From Nicotiana tabacum (taxonomy: Eukaryota; Streptophyta; Magnoliopsida; Solanales; Solanaceae): a stretch of DNA of 64,000 bases. The stretch spans positions 1,738,501 to 1,802,500 of the forward strand of contig NC_134084.1 in NCBI RefSeq assembly GCF_000715075.1. The letters are read 5' to 3'. Below, one piece after another: positions 31,824-44,100 of the stretch; position 1 is the stretch's first letter; each line of letters opens with the position of its first letter. Under the pieces are notes generated by a model. That model made no database searches, was not told the origin of the DNA, and saw only the letters and a program-made list of their open reading frames with translations. The position numbers and the translations under genes were made by a program.

Positions 31824-33044
31824 CTACCTGGTCATCTTCTGATGTGTCTGATGTGTCTGACTCGTCCTCGACAGTCTGATGAGCATTGACCTTGATGTTT
31901 GGGCATTCATTGTTCCAATGTGCCCCGCCGCAATGACGGCATTCTGAGGGAGGCTTTCTCCCTGATTGTTGTTGATGGATGCAGCACTGTTGCTGTTGGA
32001 GGAAGGAGTCTTAGTTTTGGATGCACTCCGATCTCCCCCACTTTTGCTTGGGCCACCATTGCTGGGATGGTTCCCGTTGAATCCCCCTCGGACAGATGGA
32101 TGGGGCCTGTCGTTCTGAGTTCCCAAATGATAATCGCCAAGGCATTCTGCAGCTTGAATGGCCTTGGGCAGGGTGTCTACCCGTTGTCGTTGTAGTTCCA
32201 TACGGGCATGAGGTTTCAAACCTTCTATGAATGCGAAGAGTTTGTCTTTGTCCCCCATGTCGCGTATGTTTAGCATGAGTGCGGAGAATTCGTGCACGTA
32301 CTCGCGCACTGATCTGGTGTGGCGGAGTTCTCGTAGCTTTCTCCTTGCATTGTATTCCACATTTTCGGGAAAGAACTGCAGGCGTATGGCTACCTTCAAT
32401 TCATCCCATGTCTGGAGAGTATCTTCACCGGCCTTGATGGCTTCGTATTTGACCCGCCACCAAAGTTTGGCATCGCCCTGAAGATACATGGCAGCAGTCG
32501 CTACCTTTTTGGATTCCTCCAAATGGCCCACGGCATCGAAGTATTGTTCGATGTCGAAGATGAAGTTTTCCACTTCTTTAGCATCCCGGGATCCGTCGTA
32601 TGGCTTTCGCTCCGGTATCTTAAGCTTTTGTGGAATGGGGGTGAGATTTGCTGCACCCCTGATGTGGTTGTTGCCTTCTCGAAGTAGGCTCTGTAAGGCA
32701 GCATTGACAACATTGAGCTTGTCTGTCAAGTCGTCTATGGTTTGTTGCATGACAGTTAGTCTGTCTGCCTCTTGTTGCTGATGGGCTAAATCGTCGGCAC
32801 GCTCCTGTTGGAGGTCCTCAAATTTGCCATGAATATTGGCAGTTTCGATGGCTGCCGTTTGTCGGTCCTCGTCGGAGTCACGACTGATGTTTGCAATGTC
32901 ATTTTCCGCCTGCCGCATTCAGCGGTCTAGGTCGTCCAACCTTTGCACTAGGTTGTTGTTTTGATCAGGCACCATATCCACGATGGGTCGTAATCGGTCA
33001 ACCGTCTCTTCTAGGGATGCTAGACGCTCCCCATGATTTACCAT
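31824..33044 (-). pseudogene. Gypsy gag with one in-frame TGA and a frameshift
   Basis: The likely start is MVNHGERLASLEETVDRL at 33044. A coiled-coil-like N-terminus is broken by a TGA at 32921-32919, then the same frame continues from ATG 32918 as a typical Ty3 capsid (KPYDGSRDAKEVENFIFDIE, LRELRHTRSVREYVHEFSAL). Near 31975 the frame is lost: the zinc knuckle CRHCGGAHWNNEC (31941-31903) lies in another frame, that of the protease. The TGA could be read through, but a mutation is simpler. Confidence 0.8.
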
Positions 33045-33094
33045 GGTCAGAAATGGTGATGATGGCAAATGTTCCCTCGTCCGATGTCGAGCCT

Positions 33095-33107
33095 GGCTCT
33101 GATACCA
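33095..33107 (-). promoter_or_regulatory. Primer-binding site, tRNA-iMet type
   Basis: On the minus strand TGGTATCAGAGCC, two bases after the LTR end, complementary to the initiator-tRNA 3' end. Confidence 0.85.
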
Positions 33108-33109
33108 AC

Positions 33110-33938
33110 TGTTACGCAACGCCTTCCTGATGTTCTTTGGAAGGGCAACGTAAGGCTAAGCAACCGATGTCAGTGCGGTTGCTGTCCGCCAATGAGGTCC
33201 TCGCCGCACGCTAGACTAGATTGTCAGTGTGATGCGGGAAAACCAATGTCGTGAGCAAATTACGGAAGCTGAGAGAGAATTGGGTTTTGAATGATGATGA
33301 TGATTTTATTGATGAATGAAAATGCTGATTACAATGATGCGGTGTCGAGGGGGAGAGACACCAGAAAATGCTTGCTTGAAAATGTTTGATTGTTTGGTCC
33401 CCCTTAATAATGCTTAAAAAAAATAAACCAACATTACAAGACTAGTCCTAATAAAGCTGTAGAAGCACACTGAAATGAAAATGATGTAAACTAGCCTATG
33501 ATTACAATGAAAAGGATTTAGATTATTACAAGGTAAAACTAAGTCCGATGGCAGCATCTTTGTCTTGCGGGTCAAGGTCTGCGCGCGTTGCTGTGGGCGC
33601 GCGCGACACTTGATGTGCTGGCCTGAGAATGGGCACTGGTGCTTGGCATCAGGGTCTGTGCGCGAGGCGCTACTGGAATGGGCCTGCAGCTGGGCGCTGG
33701 CGAGGCATAAGGATCTGCGCGCGTGGCATTGTCAGGGCGCGCGATGCTGTTGTCATTGGCCAGCCCTTGGGCGCTGGTGAGAGGCATCGGTGGGGCGACA
33801 GAGGCACATACGCGCTTGTCACTTGGCGCAGCCAAGACCACGGGGCCGACCATGGCGCTAGGAATTGTGAGGCTTGCTAGGCCGCCATGGGGCGCGACCA
33901 AGGGGTCATGGGGCATGTCTGGAAAGCAGCCCATGACA
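33110..33938 (-). repeat. 5' LTR of the gypsy element
   Basis: Nearly the same sequence as the other LTR; differences are scattered substitutions and small indels, mainly in its first 170 bp and the GC-rich tail. Confidence 0.9.
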
Positions 33939-34170
33939 GTCATTGTGCCAATTGCCTCTATTATCCTTAATATTTATATTTATCTTTTAGAATAACGCAA
34001 TAATATTTAATACTTTGTTTCTCTAACACTTTCCGCGCATCGCGCGGGTACTGTACTAATTGATAATAATGGGGATCCTAGGATAGCTAGAACAAGAGTA
34101 ATTCCAAAATTATCAGTATGGAAAGGCCGGACACTATATTACGTACTAACATTCTACCCTAATCCTTGAC

Positions 34171-36417
34171 TGATACAGAAAATCCGGATCATCAAACTCA
34201 AAGTTAGTAGAATTAGCAAATGATAGTTAGGAGGCAAAGTTCCAAAAACCAGTTAGTAAGTTAGATGTCACGTCAGCAGAAGTTAGTTGGAGTTAGTTAT
34301 GCGAGTTGTTAGGAGAACAAATTCTGTTAGACAAGTTGTATTCATTTTATTTTATTTCATATAAGTACAGTGTAAGATATAGAAATGAATAAGAAGTCTA
34401 TTATAATTTTCCTAAATACTCTCTTCTCTCATAATTCACTCAAATCCACAGATCTTCTCGTCGCTGTCACACCCCTTTTTACCCCTCCAAAAAGATATGC
34501 GGTGTTATGGATTGTGGGTCAAAGAGTTTTTCCAATTAAAATGACAAACTTGAGCAGAGATTATTTTATTTACAGAGTCGCCACTTGAAATTGATTTTGG
34601 GTGTTCCAAGTCACCTTTTATTTGAATCCCTAATCAAAGGAAAATTTGACTCTATTTTTATTGGTCTGCGAAAATAAAGTTCGAATAAGGAATTTTGTTG
34701 ACCGAGGAGAAGGTGTAAGGCATTTCCCGAGTCCCGTGGTTTTAGCACGGTCGCTTTATTGACTATATTTGGCTTAAACTAATTTTGTATAAACTGTAAT
34801 TTATTTGATTTTTATGATTTTCCTATGTCCCTTTTATTTATTAAAATAAAAATAAATAAAAATATTTGAATAACATTAAATTGTCAAAATGCGCCTACTA
34901 GTTGTCGGGCGTTAAAAAAATTATAAAGAAAGCTTAAACTCTTTTTTTACTATTACTTATTCGACAAAAAATACTATTAATATATATATAACTAATGCTG
35001 GACATTAAATCTAGGTAAGTTATTGCTAAACTTTCATGTTGGGTCACTTATTTTATCTAACAAAAGATAAATTATTGATTTTAAATAAAAGTCATCTTAC
35101 TTTCTATTATCATTGTGCCTGAAGATTTTAGCTTATTTGACCCATGTTGCTTTAAAACCTCAAAGACCAAAACAACACAAAATGACAAAATATAGAGTAT
35201 TCTTCTAAGCCTAAATTTCTTCTTCACGTTAATGTTCAAAAAAGAATTGGGTTTCACAAGCAAGACTTACATGTTAATTATTACATTTGCTCTTTATCTC
35301 CTTATTCAATTATTTCTTAAGGGCTAACATAATATTTTTAACTAATTATTCATGAACCTTAAAAGTAATTCACATAAAAGATCTCAAACTAAACAAGCAT
35401 GGTTAAAAATGAGGTATTTATCTTTTCCTTAAACTAAGTAAACTTAAAAGAATGCAATTTCAATCACATACATAAAGGAGAAAAAGTTAATTTAACTAAT
35501 TTTTAAAAGATTTACATGATAATAAGATTAATATAACATTTATCTTAAAGCAATAAATAATCGGATCTAACATGTTCCGTCAATCCAGACCGGGATAAAA
35601 TCCTTCTTATTATCACAAAGAATATGCAATATAAGAATTTGAAAGTTACCTGGTTTGCAGAATAATAAAATATAGCAGTGCAATAACAGAAATTTAGCAG
35701 CAACATACAACAACAACAACAACAACTCAAATGTTAAGAACAACCCAAAAACTCAACAGAGATGCTTGAAACTTAGCTATCAACTTCACAAAATGCCTAA
35801 AGGATCTTTCTTTCTTCTTTTTTTCAAAAAGTTTTTGCACTCATCACAAAGCTCTAAATTTTAGCTGCTAAGGGATCCTATAGCTACTGATTTTTCTCTC
35901 ATTTTGTGTGTATATCTCCCTGTATTGTAAGATAGAATGTCCCCCTCTTTGAAGGTGGTTTTTTGCCGATTGGTATAAAGAACCAAAATAGAAAGAAGAA
36001 AAACGTGGTGAAGCTACGGTCCAAAAATAATCAAATTTAGGTGTTCCATTTTCTCCTTCTCATATTGCTTTTCCAATTTTTCAAAATTCTTTCCTATTTT
36101 TTCAACGTTCTTTTCCTCCTTTTCAAAAGATGCCCCCTATTTTCTCGTGTTGTCCATCTCTTTCCTCCTCCCTTTTTGACTTTTGCTATTTTTCATCTTT
36201 TCAAAAGCAAATCTCTCATTCTTCCGTGTTGTTTTTCCTCCTCCCTTTTTGATTTTGTGTTGTGATTAGTTTATTTAGTAAGGGAGAGTGAGAAAAGTTC
36301 AAGCATGGTCAAAAATTAGGCGCTCACAGTCGCCATTGCTGAAACTTCTTTGTTAAGTTCCTGAGTCAACTGCTTGATCCTCGAATTCTTCAGAGAATTC
36401 CTGCAATTAAGCTATCA
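34171..36417 (+). repeat. 5' LTR of the old gypsy element, interrupted
   Basis: 34171-34464 and 36334-36417 are the two halves; together they match the right LTR. The middle is the solo LTR plus one copy of its target duplication. Confidence 0.9.
34465..36328 (+). repeat. Solo LTR, Ogre/Tat-like, 1.86 kb
   Basis: Begins TGTCACACCCC, ends GGCGCTCACA, flanked by perfect 5-bp duplications GTCGC. Contains the blocks 'GAGTCGCCACTTG', 'CCAAGTCACC' and 'TTTTAGCACGGTCGCTT' shared with the larger solo LTR at 41143, so both belong to one superfamily. Confidence 0.85.
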
Positions 36418-37530
36418 GTGGTATCAGAGCGATCATTTCCTTGGCAATAATGATGAAAGGAATAACAAGAGTAATCTCAACTGAAAATTCACTATCAGAA
36501 GTAGGTGAATTGCGTGAATTGATGCAAAAGATAATTTCATAGATCAGGACTTTAGCAGGGGAGGTTTCTAATCTTAAAAGGTTAGATCAAATTGTACTTG
36601 AATTGCAAGAGCAAGTCACAACTTCTACTGGACAATGAAGGAATAAAACTCCATTAGAGCATGAAGAATAGCCATCTGATGAAAGTCCTCATAGAGAAAG
36701 GAATGTTGGTCATCATAATGGTCACAATTTCAATTTTTCATGATGGTCTAGGATGGAGTATTTGAGGTTTGCTAGGGAAGATTTGAGATCTTGGCTATAC
36801 AAGATCGAACAGTTTTTCTCCATAGAGAAAGTAGCTACTGAAGAGAAGGTGGAAGTAGCAGCAATGCAGTTAGAATGTGAGGCCATCTAAGACACTTGCC
36901 ATTCATGAAGTACAAACAATATTTTCATCCTGCTACATGGAATGAATATATTACGGCAATGGCGGAAAGATTTGGATTATCCGATGGAAGAAATCAAAAA
37001 GATCTAGCTAATTGTTGAAAATGTCAAAAGTCCCACATCGGTGGGTGACATATTTGGTTGGGATTTTTTTCCTATAAAAGGAGGCCTAATGTTTACGATT
37101 TAAATATACCTCTCGTTTGCTTTCTTATCTTCTTAAGGCATTTGTATCTTCTCTCTTTAGTATTATTTCACTTGTATTATTGGAGTGGAATAAAATATTG
37201 GTTGTGTCCGAGGAAGTAGGCAAAATTGGCCGAACCTCGTAAATTCTGGTGTTCCTTTTATTGTTGTTTTATTGTCTTATTTATTATTTGGTGGTTGTCA
37301 TAATTTTTGGTATAGTAGTTGTGATTCATTCACACTATATACATTTGGCTTCCGCAATAATTGGTATCAGAGCCAAGGTACTGTCTAGGTATGCTCTGTG
37401 GTTGCAGCATAGTCTTGGTAACTGAGTCAAGGTTCTATCTGAGTATGCTATGTGGTTGCAGCTTAGTCTGATCTTCCACACCAGAAAGGAAATAATCTTG
37501 ATTTGTATCGTCAGCTATTAAATAATATTT

Positions 37531-38350
37531 GTGTCAAAGATGGGAGACAATAAACAAGAAGAATCTACATCAAGTGCCAACAATACGTCATCATTGGCAT
37601 CTTCGCTTATGATAAGAATTGTGTCAAATGTGAAATTTGCTGTAGAAATTTTTGACGGGTCAGGACATTTTGGGATGTGGCAAGGCGAGATTCTAGATGT
37701 CCTTTTTCAACAAGGGCTAGATCTTGCCATTGAAGAAAAAAGATCAGATGTTATTGGAGAAGAAGATTGGAGAATTATCAACCGTATTGCTTGCGGTACC
37801 ATTCGATCATACCTTGTTAGAGAGCAGAAATATCCATACACAAAGGAAACTTCTGCAAGTAAATTATGGAAAGCACTGGAGGATAAATTTTTGAAGAAAA
37901 ATAGTCAAAAATAAATTGTACATGAAGAAGATCCTATTTCAATTTACCTATGTTCCTGGTACCATGATGAATGAACATATCACCAGTTTCAATAAGTTGG
38001 CCACATATTTGCAAAATATGGATGCAACTTTTGATGATGGTGACTTGGCCTTGATGTTGCTGGGGTCACTTCCTGATGAGTACGAGCACCTTGAAACTAC
38101 TCTACTCCATGAAAATGATGAAATTTCTCTCAGAAAAGTTTGTTAGGCTTTGTACAGTTATAAACAAATAAAGGGAGAGAAACAGAAGGGCGGAGAAGGA
38201 GAAGCACTGGTTGTGAGGGGTCGTCCTCAAAATCAAATGAGGAAAGGAAGGAAAGATCCAAGCCAAGATCTAGACCCAACAAAGATGAGTGTGCTTTTTG
38301 TCGAGAAAAGAGGCACTGGAAGAAAGACTGTCCGAAGTTGAAGAATAAGG
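37531..38350 (+). pseudogene. Copia gag
   Basis: Copia-type gag (FDGSGHFGMWQGEILDVLFQ, ASKLWKALEDKFLKK), with a TAA at 37912-37914, continuing as ITSFNKLATYLQNMDATFDD and LMLLGSLPDEYEHLETTL, a second stop near 38144, and a zinc knuckle CAFCREKRHWKKDC out of frame near 38290-38330. Confidence 0.85.
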
Positions 38351-38359
38351 CCAAACATT

Positions 38360-39058
38360 GTAGACATGTAATTTTGACCCTCCCCGAGATTTTACTCTTT
38401 TAGCACGTAAATATTTAATTTAGGCCTAATATAGCTATTTCAACTCATTTTTACTCTTTCACTTAATTTTATTACAAGAAAACGAAAATTACAAAAATAG
38501 GTTTATTAATATTTTATAGTCATTTTTAATCTTGAAAAATATCAAAAATAGTTTTGTTTTAACGGACAGTCTTATTTTTATAGCTATTTTACTTAAGTAG
38601 GATTAATTAGTAAATAAGGTCGTAGTTTTAGTTTTGTTTACGGTGAAAGAACAAAACTTGGGCTCGAGCAACCCATTTTTAGGCCTAATTTTTGGACCTA
38701 ACCCATAATTACCAAGCCCATAATTCCTAGGCTCATACCCTTTAACCTAAAAAATCTTACAAAAACTAACCTAGACCTATATATACACAAAACCCCTGAA
38801 CATACTCCGGGTTGGAGGAACAAAAAATCAGAAAACGCCTAAGGAGCTAAAAACATACATACAATATACAACTTAGACCAAAAAAGGACATGGACTCAAA
38901 AAATGACCTTCCTCTCCATCGCCAGCTTCTTCTTCATCAACCCGCCGGTGTCAACTTCCTCCGTTTCCAGCCAGCGTCGGCTGCTGTCGAAAACCATAAA
39001 CGCCGATGACCAGATCTGTCTCCGGAGTATTCAGCAGTGAAACAGAGTGAACGGTTGC
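38360..39058 (+). other. Foreign segment replacing Copia protease and integrase
   Basis: About 0.7 kb with no Copia coding resemblance. It contains a TATA-like CTATATATACACAAAACCCC followed by a leader-like, C/T-rich stretch ('CGCCAGCTTCTTCTTCATCA', 'CCGCCGGTGTCAACTTC'), suggesting the promoter and leader of another retroelement or gene. Copia sequence resumes at about 39060. Origin not recognised. Confidence 0.55.
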
Positions 39059-40600
39059 TTGTGCCCCTCAATTGTAGTTGATGATGTTCCTACCACTTAT
39101 AAAGACGCAGTCCAAAGTTCAGAAGAAGATAAGTGAAGGATTGCCATGAATGATGAAATACAGTTCCTTCATCAGAATCACACATGGAGATTGGCCAATC
39201 TCCCGGAGGGAAACAAAGCAATTGGGTGCAAATGGGTATTTGCAAAGAAAGAAGGATTTCCTAACCAAGAATATGTTCGCTACAAAGCAAGATTGGTAGC
39301 CAAAGGATATGCTCAAAAGGAGGGAATTGATTACAATGAAGTGTTTTCTCCAGTTGTAAAACATTCCTCCATTAGAATTATGTTGGCTTTAGTAGCACAG
39401 TTGGATTTGGAACTAGTTCAGATGGATGTAAAAACTGCGTTTTTACATGGAAACTTGGAGGAGGAAATCTACTTGACTCAGCCAGAAGGATTCAAAGTTG
39501 CTGGAAAGGAAAATATGGTGTGCAAACTTGAAAAATCATTGTACGGATTGAAACAATCTTCTAGACAATGGTACACAGGATTTGACAAGTTTATGTTGCG
39601 GCAAGGGTACAAGAGAAGCAAATACGATCATTGTGTGTATTTGCACAAGCTTGAAGATGGTTCCTTTGTATATCTTCTCCTATATGTTGATGATATGTTG
39701 ATAGCTTCCAAGAATTCGGAAGAAATTGATAAGTTCAAGATTCAACTAAAGAAGGAGTTCAAGATGAAGGATCTGGGTGAGGCAAAAAAAATTCTTGACA
39801 TGGAGATAATAAGAGATAGACGTTCAAAGACACTCTGTTTATCTCAGAAAGAATATTTGAAAAGAGTACTACACCGTTTTGGCATAGGTGAGAAGACTAA
39901 GCCAGTTAGTACTCCACTTGATCCCCATTTTAAGCTAAGTACTATTATGTCGCCAAAAGATAAAGCTGAATAGGAGTATATGTCATGGGTACCATACACA
40001 AATCTTGTTGGTAGCTTGATATATGCAATGGTCTATACGAGACCTGATATTTCACCAGTTATTGAAGTTATTAGCAGATATATACATAATCTAGGAAAGG
40101 AGCATTGGCATGTTGTGAAATAGATTCTACGGTATATTCATAATACTGTATATGTTAGGTTAGTTTTTGAGCAGGAAGGCAATCAATCTGTAGTTGGATA
40201 TTATGATTCGAATTTTGCGGGTGATCTGGACAAACGAAGATCAACTACTGGTTAAGTGTTTACTTTTGCAAAGGCACCAGTTAGTTGGAAGTCTACTTTG
40301 CAGTCAACAGTTGCTTTGTCTACAACAGAGGCAGAGTACATGGCTATTACAGAGGCTGTGAAGGAGGCAATTTGGCTTTAGGGGTTGCTAAAGGAGCTTG
40401 GTATTGGACAAAAAAGTATCACAATTTTTTGTGATAGTCAAAGTGCTATTCAATTAGCGAAGAACCAAGTTTATCATGCAAGGACGAAGTACATTGATGT
40501 TCGGTATCATTTCGTATGAGAAATCATAGAAGAAGGTGGAGTCACGGTGAAGAAAATTCATACTATGGAGAATCCTACTGATATGTGGTGATTGCGGTCA
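39059..40600 (+). pseudogene. Copia reverse transcriptase and RNase H
   Basis: The frame 39146-39973 holds the RT (TWRLANLPEGNKAIGCKWVF, FSPVVKHSSIRIMLALVAQL, MDVKTAFLHGNLEEEIY, active site YVDDMLIA). It continues past stops at 39971, 40121, 40253 and 40379 into the RNase H region ('LSTTEAEYMAITEAVKEAIW', 'IFCDSQSAIQLAKN'). Confidence 0.9.
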
Positions 40601-41142
40601 AGTTTCAGCATTGTTTAGATTTGATCAATATTGTTGAACACTGAAGATGAAGACACAACCAAAATTTATTATTGAGAGAAAATTGAAGATGTGGAATTTT
40701 GCCAAGGTGGAGATTTGTTGAAAATATCAAAAGTCCCACATCGGTGGGTGATATATTTGGTTGAGATTTTTTCCCTATAAAAGAAGGCCAAATGTTTAGG
40801 ATTTAAACACACCTCTCATTTGCCTTCTTATCATCTTAAGGCATCTGTATATTCTCTCTTTAGTATTATTTCACTTGTATTATTGGAGTGGAATAAAATA
40901 TTGGTTGTGTCCGAGGACGTAGGCAAAATTGGCCGAACCTCGTAAATTCTGGTGTTCCTTTTATTGTTGCTTTATTGTCTTATTTATTCTTTGGTGGCTG
41001 TCATAATTTTTGGTATAGTAGTTGTAACTCATTCACACTATATACATTTGGCTTCCGCAACACTAACTAAAAGTGTAAAGGAATACCAAGCCATATTTGA
41101 AAGGAATCTCACTAGAGTGAATCCGTCACAAGAAAATGCGAT

Positions 41143-44100
41143 TGTCACACCTCCTTCTTACCTACACCCCCCGAGAAGGGAGTATATAAGGGAGTTTTTC
41201 CAATCAAAGGACAATCGAAACGGGATTTTTTTATTTATTTGAGAGTCACCACTTGGGAGATTTATGGTGTCCCAAGTCACCGGTTTTAATCCCGAATTGA
41301 GGAAAATATGACTCTGTTTAACAGTCTGCGAACCAGAAATCCGAGTAAGGAATTCTGTTAACCCGGGAGAAGGTGTTAGGCACTCCCGAATTCTGTGGTT
41401 CTAGCACGGTCGCTTAACAATTTTTACTTGGCCTAATTATCTGACTTATTACACATTTTAAACTTATTGCGTATTTTTAACTTTTATTACCACTTTTAAC
41501 TTGATTATTTGTAATTATAGAATTGTCTTGAAGCGAATCACGCGTACGTATATTCATTTTATTTTATTTTTTTATGTAAGGAATCATGTCACGCGTACGT
41601 GTACATAATTAGATTAATAACATTTTTTATTATAAAAATGAATTTGGCCGAAGTTGCGCGTGCTTAAAACAAACTACGAACATTTGTCAATTTTGTATGA
41701 TTAAATGGTAGGCGGCACACCTCAGACTATATGAGCTAATTTAATTTAATAACCTCCGAAACCCATTTTTTATTATTAAGAAGGTTTGTTCGGAGTTGCG
41801 CGAACGCATACTCCGAATTTAGCTTTTAGAATTGTAATCATGCCATGCGAACGTGTGCGCAATCACAATTGTATTTTAAACGGCCTTAGAGGTTTCTCTA
41901 CGAATATTCAACAATTATCCCTAAATCGAATTAGTATTGCTAGGGTCACAAGTTATGGGCCAGCTACATTGTGAAAAAACAAATGGGCTAATTCGAAGCA
42001 CATGGATTTACAGCCCAGAAATGTTAATGTGGAGAAGGGCCTGGCAGCTTATTTGCTAGGCCCATATTCTTTGCTTAAAATTACATCCTTTAAATCTGGT
42101 CACATGACCAGTTCGAAGATCCAGGCGAGCTGGACATAATCCCCAAGAATTAGCACAAACCATTGTCCAAAACCTGATTTCTTAAAGCCCAAAGCTATTT
42201 CTCTAATAATATATTTGAAACGCCCTCGCAAAGAATCATACCTCCGGGCGTATAATAAAACTAACGATTGAATTGTGAAAACTGACAGTAAAGCTATGAC
42301 CCGAATCCAGCAAACTTTAGCGGAATAAAACAAATTTCGATATAAGAACGGACAAAGATAACAAAACCCCAACTTCTGAAAGATAAAACTTACGATGAAT
42401 ACATTAGAACAAATGCATATTTCCTGAAAAATGCAGGTAGGTCCTGGGCAAATTCTCCTCAGTAACCAAACCTATATCATGAGTAGCATGATTAGGGAAG
42501 ATCAAACTCCTTTACACATTCTAACAGTTTCCCAAAGACATGAATGACATTCATGAACAAAACATAGGTGTGGCTGAGCTTAGCACTGACTTACATCATT
42601 ATAATAATCCAATGATCTAACATTATTTATAACACATTGGTGAAAATCCCAAGTCTAAAAAGGAAATAGACTACAAACTATATGACTAAGTACTCATAAT
42701 GATTGACGAGATAAATGTGCATAAATCATAAAAAAAAATAGTAGCTTCTATTTGAAAGAACAAAACAATGCCAAGGCATATGGGTAACAATACCGGTGCT
42801 ATTGTCCCCCTTATTTGTACTTTTCCTAACTGTTGTATTTTTCTTTTCTTTTATTAATAAAAAACTAGCCTAGGCACTTGCCTAGCGGATTGCCAAAACA
42901 AACAAACAATTTCCTCTCGATTTCATAGGCTTCTGGTCTAGATTTACTTCAAGGTTCAAATGTCCTTACATACCTGGAAATGAAAGTCCAAAGGAGGTAA
43001 GACCAGCAGTAATAACAACAGCAATCACCAGCAGCAACAAACAGCCCCAATCAAACAATATCTCGTACAACTTTAAACCAAATTTGAAGACCAATTCTAA
43101 ACCTTTCTCACTCAGGTGAATTGATATTGTTTCAGAAGTTTAAAATAATTCTCAATCAGTGAAAAATTCAATGGAACAGTAGAATTGTCTTCCTGTGTGT
43201 GTATATCCGTGTATGTCTTAGCCCTCAATTTTCAGAATTCTTAGAGTTTAAATCTCTTTCTCCTAATAAATCTCTTAAACTCTCTTGCTGTATCTATTTC
43301 CTATCCCTCTCTCTCAGAATGTTCTCCCTCTCTTATACAGACCTGCATTACCTTTTAAACCTACTACCCGACCCCTTTTTTCCACTAAAATCTGAATTTT
43401 TTCACTTAAAATCCCACTAAGGAAAACTTTTCCTTATTTTCAGCCCCTCATTCCCTTTTGTTCCCCATTACCAAATTAATTTAAAGACATTAATATCTCG
43501 CTAACAAAACACTAACATTAAAATATTATCCTAACTGTTTCATTCCCAAATCAACCCTGAAACCCCTTAATATTCCTACCCTAATACAATTATTCAACTG
43601 TATTAAAACTCAATTCTGAAATCTGTTCAAGCTAACAAAGATTTAAAAACTAAACCTGACTAACAGCTATAACCAAACTTATTGACAGCTAAATGACTAA
43701 GGTTGAATTCCAATTGAAACAAATGAACTGAATTTAAATCACCACACAGAACTCAACAGGATCATTTAAACTGAAATTGAAAATTGAATAAAAAATGCAC
43801 AAGAATGCAGGTTCATTGCCAGCCTACTGACAATGCCCTGAAGCTAAGTGTCCACAGATCAAGCATACACAACAACCATTTGACGAACTTATTGGTTTAC
43901 AAACAAGAATGAATTAATCGACGAGGACTAATTAACCGATTACCTACAACAATTGATAACAATCAATCTGAAAATAGATAATCAGGCAATTTTAATCGGC
44001 ATTGACAAGAACAGAGGTTTATAATAACACAACTAATTGACGAAACTTATTTGAATTGATTATGCAGCCTATAATTATACACAACAAAGAACAGAAACAA

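Larger units (their letters stand above)
29284..33938 (-). mobile_element. Young RT-less Ty3/gypsy retrotransposon
   Basis: A 4655-bp element bounded by two very similar LTRs (832 and 829 bp) that begin and end TG...CA, with 4-bp flanking repeats GTCA (29280-29283, 33939-33942). It has a tRNA-iMet-type primer site and a polypurine tract in the right places for minus-strand orientation. The internal region is only about 3 kb: gag, zinc knuckle, protease and integrase are present, but reverse transcriptase and RNase H are missing. LTR similarity implies recent movement, so it was probably mobilised by enzymes from a complete relative. Confidence 0.9.
27033..34059 (+). mobile_element. Non-autonomous Helitron, interrupted by gypsy
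   Basis: Starts TCTATCTATAATTAAAAGC after an A. The 3' end has a GC hairpin CCGCGCATCGCGCGG (34033-34047) followed by GTACTGTACTAA and a T, matching the Helitron rule (hairpin, then CTRR, insertion between A and T). Without the 4.66-kb gypsy insertion it is about 2.4 kb. It contains an RPA-like exon and one unrecognised ORF, but no Rep/helicase. Confidence 0.8.
37013..41062 (+). mobile_element. Ty1/Copia retrotransposon, internally deleted
   Basis: Two 347-bp LTRs (37013-37359, 40716-41062) start TGTTGAAAAT and end CCGCAACA (CCGCAATA on the left). Flanks CTAAT/CTAAC approximate a target duplication. The primer site TGGTATCAGAGCC is at 37362-37374, and the polypurine stretch CCAAGGTGGAGATT precedes the right LTR. 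Gag, RT and RNase H are present; protease and integrase are missing and replaced by unrelated sequence. LTR differences are few. Confidence 0.9.

Noticed and set aside
33572..33943. 123-codon minus-strand frame
   Set aside because: It is the LTR copy of the polyprotein tail, with no independent start of gene character.
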